18,617 nt of DNA from Entrophospora sp. SA101 (Eukaryota; Glomeromycota; Glomeromycetes; Entrophosporales; Entrophosporaceae), in contig CAUDNR010001049.1 of the NCBI GenBank assembly GCA_958430865.1, positions 1 to 18,617 on the forward strand. The letters are read 5' to 3'. A program made the position numbers and the translations under genes. Position 1 is the stretch's first letter; every line of letters begins with the position of its first letter. Below the pieces are notes generated by a model, which was not told where the DNA came from, ran no database searches, and worked only from the letters and a program-made list of their open reading frames with translations. This document shows, in pieces, positions 1 through 8,225 of this stretch.

Positions 1-1138
1 CTGGAAGAGTTGAAAACTTTGGCTTGTACTCCAAATGATTGGGATGATGTGGGTTTAATGCAAAAAATATTTGATTATTATCTAAAAAAAAAACAATTGC
101 AAACATAAACTGGTATAATTTTTTTATAAATGGCATAAACAAAATTCTAGTATGATAGAGCTTCATTCCTCTTTAGAAAAAATGTATCCCTTAAATCATA
201 AGTTTAGTGATCATGAATTACAAACATGGAATGCAATTCTAAGAGCTGTGGGTTGTACAAATATCACTCCTTTCAGTAATAAAATTTCACCTGTAAGTTA
301 AAGTAATTTCAAATGATCATTTTTATCTAAATGAGCATACTAATTAATTAATATACAAATTAACATTTATTCATTTCAGTATAGGTTTTGGACTAGAGCT
401 ATTGATCCTAAACCTGACAAAAATAATATTGATTTTTTATATAAATCTGGTTTTTTAAGTGCATATCCATCTTACAATAGTAATGAAATCTTTTGGAGTT
501 GTTTCAAGCAAAGCCTTGATGAAAATAAATGAGGTTAGATGGAAAGCAGAGAATACTGTCCATTATTGCACAAGATTTTTCATATGACACATTACAAAAA
601 AAATTGGAGGTAAATTTTTCAATAGCATCTAATAATTTATTTATATATAATAGGCTGCTTATTAAGCTGTTTAATACAAATATATTTTATTAGGTTTCAC
701 CCAATTCTATATCAGGTGCAAAAAAGTCTGCACAAATTTATGGGCGTGGATGTAAGCCTTTAGAAAAACCAGTTTATACCCAAAGATCTAGAATCACAGA
801 AGAGATAAAATCACAATTTGATGCCTTTTTTTCTGATAAAGCTAATGTTTCTATGAGCTCATTTAAAGTTGATCCTAAATCTAATTACCAATATTATATT
901 TACAAGATCAGAAGCAATCTTTGTGGAAAAAATACTCAGAAATATACCCAGGTGGAATGTCAAGGACAACCTTCATGCTTCAATTACAAAATTGTAGGTA
1001 TAAATATAGAGATGACTTAGGTGGACTATGTTCAATTTGTGCTGATTATGAATATGGTGTATTTGATGATTTAAATAAAGTTATAATAAAATATATAAAT
1101 GATAGTAATATTCAGGTAATTATTTTATAATCTTATTT

Positions 1139-1335
1139 ATAGTATATTTATTCATTTATTAATTCATTTATTAATTCATTTATTTATTTTTTATTTATAG
1201 TATATTTATTCATTTATTAATTCATTTATTTATTTTTTATTCATAGTATATTTATTCATTTATTAATTCATTTATTAATTTTTTATTATAGTATATTTAT
1301 TCATTTATTAATCCATTTATTAATTTTTTATTTAT
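1139..1335. repeat. AT-rich minisatellite, four copies
   Basis: Units begin with ATAGTATATTTATTCATTTA at 1139, 1197, 1243 and 1288, giving periods of 58, 46 and 45 bp. The length difference comes from one extra TTAATTCATTTA block in the first copy. Each copy carries a TTTATAG-like acceptor sequence, so the array multiplies potential 3' splice sites inside the intron. Confidence 0.85.
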
Positions 1336-1634
1336 ATCATCATCTATATATAATATTGCGAGCGTGTAAATTCAATTACAGCTCAGGTTGTGTCCAATAA
1401 AATATATAAGATAAAATAAAATAAAAGTCCAATATATAAATCTCCCTGTTACGGCACACAGCTCAGAGCCTACTCAAAACTCTATTGCGCAATCTCTCTT
1501 TACAGTACTAATAGAAGTACTGCTGGCCTAAAAATGATAAATAAAAAAAATATATACAAGAAATATTTACAACTATACCACTTGAGGCGTCCCTACAAGC
1601 AGCATGGAACAATCAAATGGGGGGTTTCTAACTA

Positions 1635-1660
1635 ATGATTAGTGGCCAGCCACTAATCAT
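1635..1660. repeat. Perfect 12-bp hairpin in the LTR-like element
   Basis: ATGATTAGTGGC (1635-1646) and GCCACTAATCAT (1649-1660) are exact reverse complements separated by CA. The hairpin is bracketed by two copies of CATGGAACAAT (near 1603 and 1670). It lies downstream of the presumed TATA box in minus-strand reading, so it would be in the transcript. Confidence 0.8.
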
Positions 1661-1829
1661 CAGAGAGGACCATGGAACAATTTACAATGGCTTTTCCTGT
1701 TAACTATGCAAAAATTAGTAATAAGGTAAAATGTGTTTATTTAATATTAACAACGGGGGGAGATTATTTATTCAATTATTATTAATGTTATTAACACGAT
1801 CTTCCCTTCTCACTTGGTCTAAAACCAAG

Positions 1830-1839
1830 CCTTTTTATA
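1830..1839 (-). promoter_or_regulatory. Candidate TATA box of the LTR-like element
   Basis: The minus strand reads TATAAAAAGG, close to the TATA-box consensus. Short perfect hairpins flank it (TACCTC-TT-GAGGTA at 1839-1852 and CTTGGT/ACCAAG at about 1813-1829). The paired bZIP-type motifs lie about 115-150 bp upstream in the same orientation. The role is inferred. Confidence 0.4.
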
Positions 1840-1951
1840 CCTCTTGAGGTATTACAAGTAACATGACCTTTACAATATTTTGTCCAATAAAATATGCTTA
1901 TTAATCCTATTTTCTGTAATACTAGCTTACTAATCATTAATTACTAATGCT

Positions 1952-1982
1952 ATGACTCATAATGAGTAATCCTATGAGTCAT
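1952..1982. promoter_or_regulatory. Paired Gcn4/AP-1-type motifs, inverted
   Basis: ATGACTCAT (1952-1960) and ATGAGTCAT (1974-1982) are exact reverse complements with a 13-bp spacer. Each matches the ATGASTCAT site bound by Gcn4/AP-1 bZIP factors (established knowledge). A TGACGTG CRE-like motif lies further upstream in minus-strand reading, near 2078. Binding has not been shown. Confidence 0.4.
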
Positions 1983-3191
1983 TATTACAAATAATTGAAT
2001 TAATAATTCGAAGTAAATAATTATGTCATAAAATAAGTTAAAAATAGAAATGATGTAATGATCTACATGTGTAACATGACGTGCAACCGTTGCAATAAAT
2101 ATAGAAAGATGATTGTTAATCGTGATGTAATATTTAGCGCATCACATGACTTCCGTAATAAGTTCGTCTAATTGGTCGATATTAACGGTCAATTGGTTGG
2201 TCCACGGTTTACAATCTCACAATAGAAAGAATTATCTGAAGAAATTCAACTAATTAGAAGGCACATGAAAAAAGATTATGAGAATGAAATAAGGATTAAT
2301 ATTGGTGAAAATGGGGAATTAAAACATGATAAATATCTTGATCATTGCTTGCTATATGCTTTTGGTACATGTAATGAGGAGCATAATTTAAGATGCAAGG
2401 GTTGTTTAAAATTCCATTATTTCCAGAAAATGAACTAGAAAATATTAAGAATTACAGGGAAAAATTATATTATTATTTAACACATCAGGCAAAAAAAGTT
2501 TATTTAAATACTCAATTTCGATCAAATTTATAGAATTAGATGAAAATGGTGCTGTAATAATCATTGACTATAAAATGAGGATATTGCCAAAAACAGCTCA
2601 AGAGACCAAAACTGAATTTTTTGGGAAACATGGGTGGACATTACATTCAGTATTAATGTACACCAAATCAGAAAATCAAGAAAACTACAACATAATTGCA
2701 TACAATCATTGGTCTGATGATACAAAACAAGATGCATGGTTTACAGCATCTTCCTTAAATGCAGTTTTTGAAACCATGACAAAAAAAACAAAAATGGGTA
2801 ACAATTATTTCTGATAATGGGCCTCATTATCACAATTCAGAATTAATGATAATTTTGTCATATTGGAAGGATTGGTATGATATTACATCATAATGAATTT
2901 TTCTTGAACCTGGTGAAGCTAAAACTACAATTGACTCTCATCATGCTCAGGTAAATTAAATTTATTAATAATATTTTTTAATTATTTATTTTGCTTTTTA
3001 TAGATTGCACATTCAGTTGAAAGATATGTTAGATTAGGATGTAATATTACAGGTTTACTAGGCACTTCAGTAGCAAATATGACACCAAATAGGGAAAAAA
3101 ATAAAGGAAAAATAAAACAATACCAGGTATATCCAATTGGTTTGAATGGCAATGGCCAACAGAATAAGGATACCAGCTGCAACTTTTGATG

Positions 3192-3235
3192 ATGGTTGCT
3201 ACCATCTTTGCGTCATATAAAAATGGTTGCAACCA
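3192..3235. repeat. Short palindromes in the transposase gap
   Basis: ATGGT-TGCT-ACCAT (3192-3205) and the 12-bp perfect palindrome TGGTTGCAACCA (3224-3235) lie in 3171-3273. This stretch separates the coding pieces NWFEWQWPTE and GNTTTEGQYAGYIRAR. It ends in GCGACAG and begins ATAAGG, so it could be an intron whose GT donor mutated to AT, or a small insertion. Confidence 0.4.
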
Positions 3236-4003
3236 CCTTTACAACCATTTTGTTTCCTTTTTTGGATTGCGACAGGGAACACTACAACAGAAGGTCAATA
3301 TGCTGGTTATATTAGAGCTAGATACTTGCGTAATATAGGTGGATGGAAAACTTTCTCCCTGGCACAGATTCAAAAATTATCAAAAGCAAAAGTTACTAAA
3401 CCTCAACCACAAGTTTCTATCCCAACCACACCAAATTTACCTTATACTTTGTCAATTCCTAAAAATATGGGTAATTAATTGTCTAGAAATTTTCTATTAT
3501 TTTAAATATACAAATTTAATTTTACAAACTTACTTGAAAAATAAAATTGTTTATCAGGCAATGAAATTAATAAATACAAACCAAGCAACTTAACAGTCCA
3601 ACCAAATCAAATATTGGGAGTCTTTTAAAATCTATTAATTACTATTATCTATAATGATAAATTAACCATTTCTGATGAATTTTTGAAAAAAGGATGGGCA
3701 TTAAAAGAAAATCAAAAATTCGGGAATAAAGGTGGAGCAAAATTTCCCAAAAAAATAATAACCATTTTACAAGTATTTTTTCATGCAGGTATTGTTGATA
3801 AAAGTGATTGTTATACTGCTCAAGATATGTATTCTGAATTAATAAAGATGGCTGAAGATGATGAAATAAATCAAGAATCAATTCCAAGAGTAGAATCTAT
3901 ACAAAGTTGGATTACCTGCTATGCTGCTGCATGTAAAGCTGAGGCATCAAAAAATGTCATAAATCTAATAAATGTAGAGTTTAGTAATAATAACAATCAA
4001 TAA

Positions 4004-4229
4004 ATTTATTATAAAAAAATTATACAAGAATTACCATTGGAATCAAGTTGAGTTCTATGACAACAAAGCATTTGTAAGAATTACTTTTCTTAATGAAAAT
4101 AAAAACAATATTATCCCTTAAACTGGCTATCATACAAATTTGTACGATTAAATTTTTTTATATAGAAAAATTTTTCTAATCATCACGCGTTCTAATTAAC
4201 AAATGATATTTAAGATTTTATACATTGAT
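4004..4229. other. AT-rich spacer, no gene seen
   Basis: This is downstream of the transposase pseudogene. I see no ORF, and no terminal repeat of that transposon could be recognised. Confidence 0.5.
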
Positions 4230-4508
4230 CTATATATAGAAATGCTGTTCGTAGCCTTGCTTGATTTTCTTCGCAGCTTTAGTTTTTTGAACCGACATTT
4301 TGGCATTGATAATTAAAGCATTAGTTTTACATTCGTGAGCAACTTGGGTGATTTTCTTGGGTTTGATGCCTTTTTGGGCTTGGTGGCACATACATTGGTA
4401 ATAAGCGAGAGTGTTTTTGGCTTTATTTTTAGCAGACACCAGCGCAGTAGTTTTGGCTTTAGCCACTGGGCTTTTAGCTTTTACAGCTTTGTTTTTAAGG
4501 ATAGGCAT
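4230..4508 (-). CDS. Lysine-rich hypothetical protein or gene fragment
   Basis: An ATG-started ORF of 92 codons. Its first half is Lys/Ala-rich (KAKSPVAKAK, SAKNKAKN); the middle contains YYQCMCHQAQKGIKPKK and ends in GYEQHFYI. I recognise no domain. The frame is open upstream of the ATG for about 16 more codons (NGYEASYFEDLTDN), so the first methionine may not be the true start. By hand count the DNA is about 40% GC, clearly richer than its neighbours, and it uses GCC, ACC, CTG and AAG codons that are rare nearby. This suggests a different origin: transferred DNA, an endobacterial or organellar fragment, or a captured gene piece. The opposite strand has a shorter Phe/Ser-rich ORF, which I take as a shadow. 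Confidence 0.3.
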   Translation of the reverse strand: MPILKNKAVKAKSPVAKAKTTALVSAKNKAKNTLAYYQCMCHQAQKGIKPKKITQVAHECKTNALIINAKMSVQKTKAAKKIKQGYEQHFYI

Positions 4509-4516
4509 ATTATCAG

Positions 4517-4636
4517 TTAAATCCTCAAAATAGGAAGCTTCATAACCATTCGGCCATTATTATTATGGGTTTTGTAAAACTGTAAAAAGTCTACAATGCC
4601 CGTGTCGATCATTACCTTAAAAATTGATATATTCAT
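4517..4636 (-). CDS. Short hypothetical ORF upstream of the lysine-rich ORF
   Basis: 39 codons (MNISIFKVMIDTGIVDF... ending MKLPILRI) stop 8 bp before the ATG of the ORF at 4508. The two overlapping frames near 4520-4560 (NNNGRMVMKLPIL here, NGYEASYFEDLTDN in the next frame) look like one protein split by a frameshift. No family is recognised. The ORF shares the higher GC of its neighbour in part. It may be spurious. Confidence 0.2.
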   Translation of the reverse strand: MNISIFKVMIDTGIVDFLQFYKTHNNNGRMVMKLPILRI

Positions 4637-4953
4637 AATAAAATTTTTTATTGTGCGATTTGGTTAATTTTGATTGGTGGAATTTTGTAATTTACCAATA
4701 AAATTTTTCGAAATTCCCTTATTCGAAAATGTGGACAGTTTAAGGATAACATGTTTGTCGAACAGGTATTTAATTATTGTAAAAATACAAGTTATCTTTA
4801 TTATCTTAAAAATGATGTCCTTTATATGATAAAATTACATAGATTGATATAATATAAATAAAATATAAATAATAATAAAAGATTGATAAAATGTAAATAA
4901 AATAATCATAATAACTCTTATCAATCTATCTGGAAGATTTGTGGACATAGATA
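4637..4953. other. AT-rich spacer with an 11-bp inverted repeat
   Basis: No gene is seen. ATAGATTGATA (4839-4849) and TATCAATCTAT (4919-4929) are reverse complements just left of the Tc1-like element. The meaning is unclear. Confidence 0.4.
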
Positions 4954-5133
4954 CACTGCCTGGAAGAAAGTATCGGGACACCTGTTTTTAATAATTACGC
5001 AAAAACTCACATAATGATTATACATAAAATTTTATCAAAACGTAGCTTAGATTTTGGTGAATGTGCTTATAAAATTTCATGTTTTTAGCCTTCATTTATA
5101 TTTTTTAATTTTAAAAATACGAACTTCAATTAA
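4954..5133. repeat. Left terminal inverted repeat of the Tc1-like element
   Basis: About 180 bp matching the right end in reverse complement. The outer 28 bases (to GGGACAC) are identical, a divergent middle follows, and the inner stretch (GAATGTGCTTATAAAAT, then TAGCCTTCATTTATATTTTT) is nearly identical again. Tc1 elements with long TIRs usually carry transposase binding sites at both the outer and inner parts. Confidence 0.9.
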
Positions 5134-5187
5134 ATTTAAATTTTTAAAAATTTTTACTGTTTATCATCAAAATTACAAACAAATAAA

Positions 5188-6219
5188 TCAATACCATGTT
5201 GGCCACCCATTATTAGCAATGTATTCCTCTATTCTCCTTGGCATGCTTTCAATCATTTTGTGATAAACTGTTTGAGGAATTTCAGACCATTCCTCTTGCA
5301 AAGCAAGTTCCAATTCTCGAGCATTTTTGGGATAAATTTCACGTTTTTTCAATCTTCTTTCCAACTCATCCCAAAGGTGTTAAATTGGATTGAGATCAGG
5401 AGACTGGGATGGCCAATCAGGTAATGTCACAATATTTTTTCTCTCATCCAAATGATTACATTATTCGCTGTGTGCACTGGTGCATTATCATCTTGAAATT
5501 TGTATCCTCTATTATGAAATTGTGTTGCAATTAACGGCATCAAATTATTTTCCAAAATTTCAATATAATCCTGATTATTCATCCGTCCATCTACTTTTAC
5601 TAGTGGTCCTAATCCCTTTCCAGAAAAACACCCCCACACCATTATTCCACCACCACCATGTTTAACAGACGGTCTGATATTCTCAATATTGTAACGTTTG
5701 CCATTTTTCCTCCAAACTCAAGATGGTCCATCACTCCTAAAAATTTTAAAATGGGATTCATCACTCCAGATGACATTTTTCCATTGTCTCACAGTCCAAC
5801 CTCTTCTGTCCAAACACCACTTTAATCGATTTTCTCTTTGCTGTTCTGTTAATAAGGGCTTTATTGCAGCAACTCTAGAAAAAACTCCAAGTTCATGCAA
5901 ATTTTTTCGAATAGTTTTTGTTGATACTTGAATGCCACTTACTTGAACAAAACCTTTTTGGATCTCTTCTGCAGAACTACGATTTTTTTTTGTCACAATT
6001 TCTTTCAGGATTTTTTGATCATTACTTTTAACATTCTTGGACGGCCACTTCTTGATGCGCTTTTTAGACTCACTGCATTCTCATGACGTTGAATATTTTT
6101 GTGAACAGTAGATTTTGGAATTTTAAGTATTTTTGAAATCTTTCTGATACTACTACCACCTATTCTAAGACCTAATATTTTCCTCATTCAGTTTCAGTCA
6201 ATTCCAAATTTTTAGACAT
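5188..6219 (-). pseudogene. Tc1-like transposase, inactivated
   Basis: The reading runs from ATG at 6219 (MSKNLELTETE) to TGA at 5188, about 344 codons, the normal Tc1 transposase length. The N-terminal region is a helix-turn-helix (SIRKISKILKIPKSTVHKNI) followed by the GRPR AT-hook-like motif linking to the second DNA-binding half. The catalytic core shows VIWSDESHF (first Asp), FQDDNAPVHTA (second Asp, 5487-5489) and SPDLNPI-stop-HLWDELE, where the codon for the third acidic residue (5380-5382) is TAA. Other lesions are a TGA at about 6186, frameshifts near 6180, 6025 and 5430 (two in A-runs), and a TGA at 5718-5720. The D-to-E spacing is 34 or 35 depending on how the shift near 5430 arose. 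No active protein can be made. Confidence 0.92.
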
Positions 6220-6446
6220 TTTTAACATTTTTAAAAAATTAGATCAAAAAAATTTTAATCCATCAATTTTAGCACAGATCCTTTATTTTAAATAACAATA
6301 TGTCTAACCATGGTAAAGTCATGAAATTTCAAATAAATATTCTTGAGAACCTAAGCTACATATTGATATAAATTTCTTTTAATTTTAATATGAAAAATTT
6401 TAAGAAATTGCAAAATTAAAAAATATACAAGGTTGATCATTGTGAT

Positions 6447-6627
6447 TTTAATTGAAGTTTGTATTTTTAAAATTAAAAAATATAAATGAAGGCTAGAAAC
6501 ATGACATTTTATAAGCACATTCGCAAATACTTAAGCCACAAAATGATATTATTTTTATAATTTATTGTTATGTAAAATTTTGTGTAATTATTAAAATGTG
6601 TGTCCCGATACTTTCTTCCAGGCAGTG
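6447..6627. repeat. Right terminal inverted repeat of the Tc1-like element
   Basis: The counterpart of 4954-5133. Its outer end reads GGCAGTG followed by the TA duplication. Differences from the left copy cluster in the middle of the repeat (about 6535-6600). Confidence 0.9.
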
Positions 6628-6629
6628 TA

Positions 6630-7034
6630 AATAATAAATAGTAATTAAAGACACGAAATAATTGATGTTACAAATAATGATTAATTATGTGTCACGTTTC
6701 CAGATGTAAATATTGATGTGCTACACAAGACGTTGTATATGATTACAAAGTAAATTGTTACAGCATTGTTCAACTGAATTATATTATGTTTTTTAAAAAA
6801 ATTTATTAAAATTCAATAAACTTTAAAAAAACTTCAACATTTTGAAAAAAAAAATAATTTTTTTTATATTAATATATATTTTATACCCAGAATCCACAGC
6901 TCCTCCAAAGCAAATTATTTATTTTGAAATAATAAAATAGATAATTTTTACATTTTTTAAAAAATCAAGTTCCTATCTATAACTTTGCGTGATTTCATGT
7001 GACTTTGTATAATAAAAAAAATTTTTTTCATAAT
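6630..7034. other. AT-rich spacer, nothing recognised
   Basis: Homopolymer-rich DNA with no convincing ORF, RNA gene or long repeat. Confidence 0.5.
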
Positions 7035-7170
7035 ACATAGGTAAACTCAATAAGTTGGACACTTGATAAGTCAGATTTGGCCTAACTTGGACAAAAATTT
7101 CCAGCCCTTTTTTTTTATATTTAAAAAATTCTTGATAAGTCAGACACATATATAAACTCTTGTTAAGCTG
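7035..7170. mobile_element. End of a pogo/Tigger-like element (B), degenerate
   Basis: Read on the minus strand from 7170 it begins CAGCTTAACAAGAG, next to TA. It contains four degenerate copies of a GACTTATCAAG motif (CTTAACAAG, GACTTATCAAGAA, GACTTATCAAGTG, AACTTATTGAG). CAG termini and subterminal repeats of this kind are usual for pogo/Tigger ends (family knowledge). The other end of this element was not found. Confidence 0.4.
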
Positions 7171-7184
7171 TACAGTCAAAGCTC

Positions 7185-7296
7185 GTTACAGTGAACCCTT
7201 GGTTCCTGAGATTTTGTTCACTGTAACAAATGTTAACTGTACTGAGAGATCTCTTTATAGTGAACATATTATAAAATTTGTGTAAAGTTCACTATA
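7185..7296. repeat. Alternating inverted GTTCACT motifs in the Tigger end
   Basis: GTTACAGTGAAC (7185-7196) and GTTCACTGTAAC (7216-7227) are perfect reverse complements. TATAGTGAAC (7256-7265) and GTTCACTATA (7287-7296) form a second perfect pair. The four copies with alternating direction are candidate transposase binding sites, or could fold as two hairpins. Confidence 0.8.
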
Positions 7297-7349
7297 ACAA
7301 AAGTTTTTTAATTAATATTTATTTATAAAAAACTATACATAAATAGTTT

Positions 7350-7874
7350 TTACATATTAATATAACTATCTAAAGTAGCCTGTTTTTTAGATTCTTGAAT
7401 TAATCTTTTTACTTTTTCTTTTACAGAATTAAAAGCTTTTAGTTCTTCCATTTTAATATTAAAATTATCAGGTGGGTTTTTACAATATCTGATAATTTTT
7501 TCAATACTATCAAGAGCTTCCATATTAGAAATAACTGCTGTTTCTTCTTCCTTCTCTTCTTCTGGATTGTTGATTTCAGCTACTACTTCTTGACTTATTA
7601 CTTCTATAATTTGGTCATCAGTCAATTCTTCCACTGGTATTTCACCATCAATGCAGATGAAAGTTTCTGCACTCAATAAATTTTCTAGATTCAACTTATT
7701 AATCTTTTCTTGTAATTCAGAAATACCATCATCAATTTCAGTAACATCATCATCAATATCACCCATAATAGTATCTTGGTCAGAATCTTGTTCATCAGGT
7801 AAAATATTCGTTTTTCTCCAACAGTTTCTAATAGTACTAGGTTTAACAGTTCTCCAGGCTCTATCAGTGAAAGT
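7350..7874 (-). pseudogene. C-terminal fragment of a CENP-B/jerky/Tigger-type DDE_1 transposase
   Basis: 174 codons open from 7874 to a TAA at 7350. The first residues, TDRAWRTVKPSTIRNCWRKT followed by NILPDEQD, match the conserved end of the DDE_1 nuclease domain of pogo/Tigger transposases. An acidic tail follows (DDDVTEIDD, EEEKEEE), ending KKQATLDSYINM. The frame is intact but has no start and lacks the whole CENP-B DNA-binding part and the catalytic core. A later ATG at 7766 could start a 138-residue acidic protein, but I regard this as a remnant. The break at 7875 coincides with the MITE edge, and the next upstream codon is TGA. Confidence 0.85.
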
Positions 7875-7875
7875 T

Positions 7876-8094
7876 CATCAGGAAAACGTGTTTTTTGATA
7901 CACATATTATATGTATATTATACATGTATTATTTTACATTACAGGTGATCTGCATATAATATATGTATAATTCGCGTATAATTTATGGACATGCATATTA
8001 TATGTATATTATATGTGGATCACCTGTAATGTAAAATAATACACGTATAATATACATATAATACATGTATCAAAAAAAACATATTTTCCTGATG
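7876..8094. mobile_element. Near-palindromic MITE, 219 bp
   Basis: The left arm (7876-7950, CATCAGGAAAACGTGTTTTT to ACAGGTGATC) pairs with the right arm (8018-8094, GATCACCTGT to TTTTCCTGATG) with few mismatches. The 67-bp centre is itself rich in alternating ATATAC/GTATAT and pairs partly, so nearly the whole element can fold into one hairpin. No target duplication is visible (flanks AAGTT and GCCCC), which fits a deletion on one side. It has no coding capacity. Confidence 0.9.
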
Positions 8095-8110
8095 GCCCCA
8101 ATAAATAGAA

Positions 8111-8221
8111 TTAATAAAAATAATAAAAATAAAAATAAAAATAGTAATAAAATTTAATTTGACCCAAAATTAAGAGTTCGGCCAAATCATCATCATCATC
8201 ATCATCTGATCCTGGTAACAT
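8111..8221 (-). other. Possible 5' coding fragment: Asp-run ORF
   Basis: 36 codons starting MLPGS, then seven Asp (GAT repeats) and LAELLILG, then Tyr/Phe low complexity from an AT-rich run until TAA. The first 20 residues look like a real acidic protein start; the rest looks like noise. It may be the start of a lost gene or transposase, or a chance ORF over a (CAT)n microsatellite at 8186-8206. Confidence 0.2.
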
Positions 8222-8225
8222 AAGG

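Larger units (their letters stand above)
1354..2224 (-). mobile_element. LTR-like inserted element (solo LTR candidate)
   Basis: The ends form an imperfect inverted repeat: TATTGCGAGCGTGTAAA at 1354-1370 and its complement TATTGTGAGATTGTAAA at 2208-2224 (14 of 17 match). Within this, 1365-2213 has the TG...CA ends typical of LTRs. Read on the minus strand it has a promoter-like order: bZIP-type motifs at 1952-1982, a TATAAAAAGG box at 1830-1839, then AATAAA-like signals. There is no coding region. Direct target duplications flank neither boundary (GAGCG against ATCTC), so a DNA element with 17-bp TIRs is the alternative. The element sits inside an intron of the transposase pseudogene. Confidence 0.55.
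1116..2225 (+). other. Enlarged intron of the transposase pseudogene
   Basis: The reading frame stops at a GT donor at 1116 (after ...NDSNIQ) and resumes at 2226 (KELSEEIQLIRRHMKK) directly after TAG. The neighbouring introns are only 53-87 bp, so this 1.1-kb one has grown by a minisatellite (1139-1335) and an inserted element (1354-2224). The acceptor AG at 2224-2225 lies at the very edge of the inserted element. That the join is used as a splice site is inference. Confidence 0.55.
1..4003 (+). pseudogene. Decayed intron-containing DDE transposase, left end outside window
   Basis: Consecutive coding pieces read as one cut-and-paste transposase broken by frameshifts and stops. In order: 1-105 (tail of an exon), 152-292, 380-609, 694-1115, 2226-2950, 3004-3470 and 3558-4003. 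Candidate catalytic residues are Asp in IIIDYKMRI (about 2566), Asp in IISDNGPHYHN (about 2811) and Glu in FLEPGEAKTTIDSHHAQ (about 2906). A CNEEHNLRCKGC cluster (about 2370-2405) before the core resembles a zinc site. Introns with GT-AG ends join in frame at 293-379, 610-693, 2951-3003 and 3471-3557. Lesions include a TGA at 530, shifts near 530, 907, 2410, 2530, 2800 and 3118, two stops near 2889, and a TAA near 3627. The spacing DYKM...SDNG...EPGE fits a DDE nuclease, but I cannot name the superfamily. The TIRs were not found. The gene is surely non-functional. Confidence 0.8.
4954..6627 (-). mobile_element. Complete Tc1/mariner-family transposon (1674 bp)
   Basis: The element has long terminal inverted repeats beginning CACTGCCTGGAAGAAAGTAT and is flanked by a TA dinucleotide on both sides (4952-4953 and 6628-6629). 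This is the target duplication of Tc1/mariner elements. The single gene inside runs on the minus strand and is inactivated. Length, TIRs and TA duplication all fit the family. Both ends are intact, so the copy could still be mobilised by a transposase from elsewhere (inference). Confidence 0.95.
7173..7875 (-). mobile_element. 3' portion of a pogo/Tigger-like element (A), truncated
   Basis: The terminus CAGTCAAAGCTCGTTACAG at 7173, preceded by TA (7171-7172), fits a Tigger-type TIR. It is followed by four AGTGAAC/GTTCACT motifs in alternating orientation and then the transposase C-terminus. The element is cut at 7875-7876 by the palindromic MITE. Nothing beyond the MITE continues the transposase, so the 5' part has been lost. 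Confidence 0.75.

Noticed and set aside
2982..3232. Minus-strand ORFs at 2982-3182 and 3047-3232
   Set aside because: They are antisense to transposase pieces and have no protein character of their own.
4335..4520. Phe/Ser-rich plus-strand ORF
   Set aside because: It is antisense to the longer Lys-rich ORF, and its composition is what the reverse of Lys/Ala codons would give.
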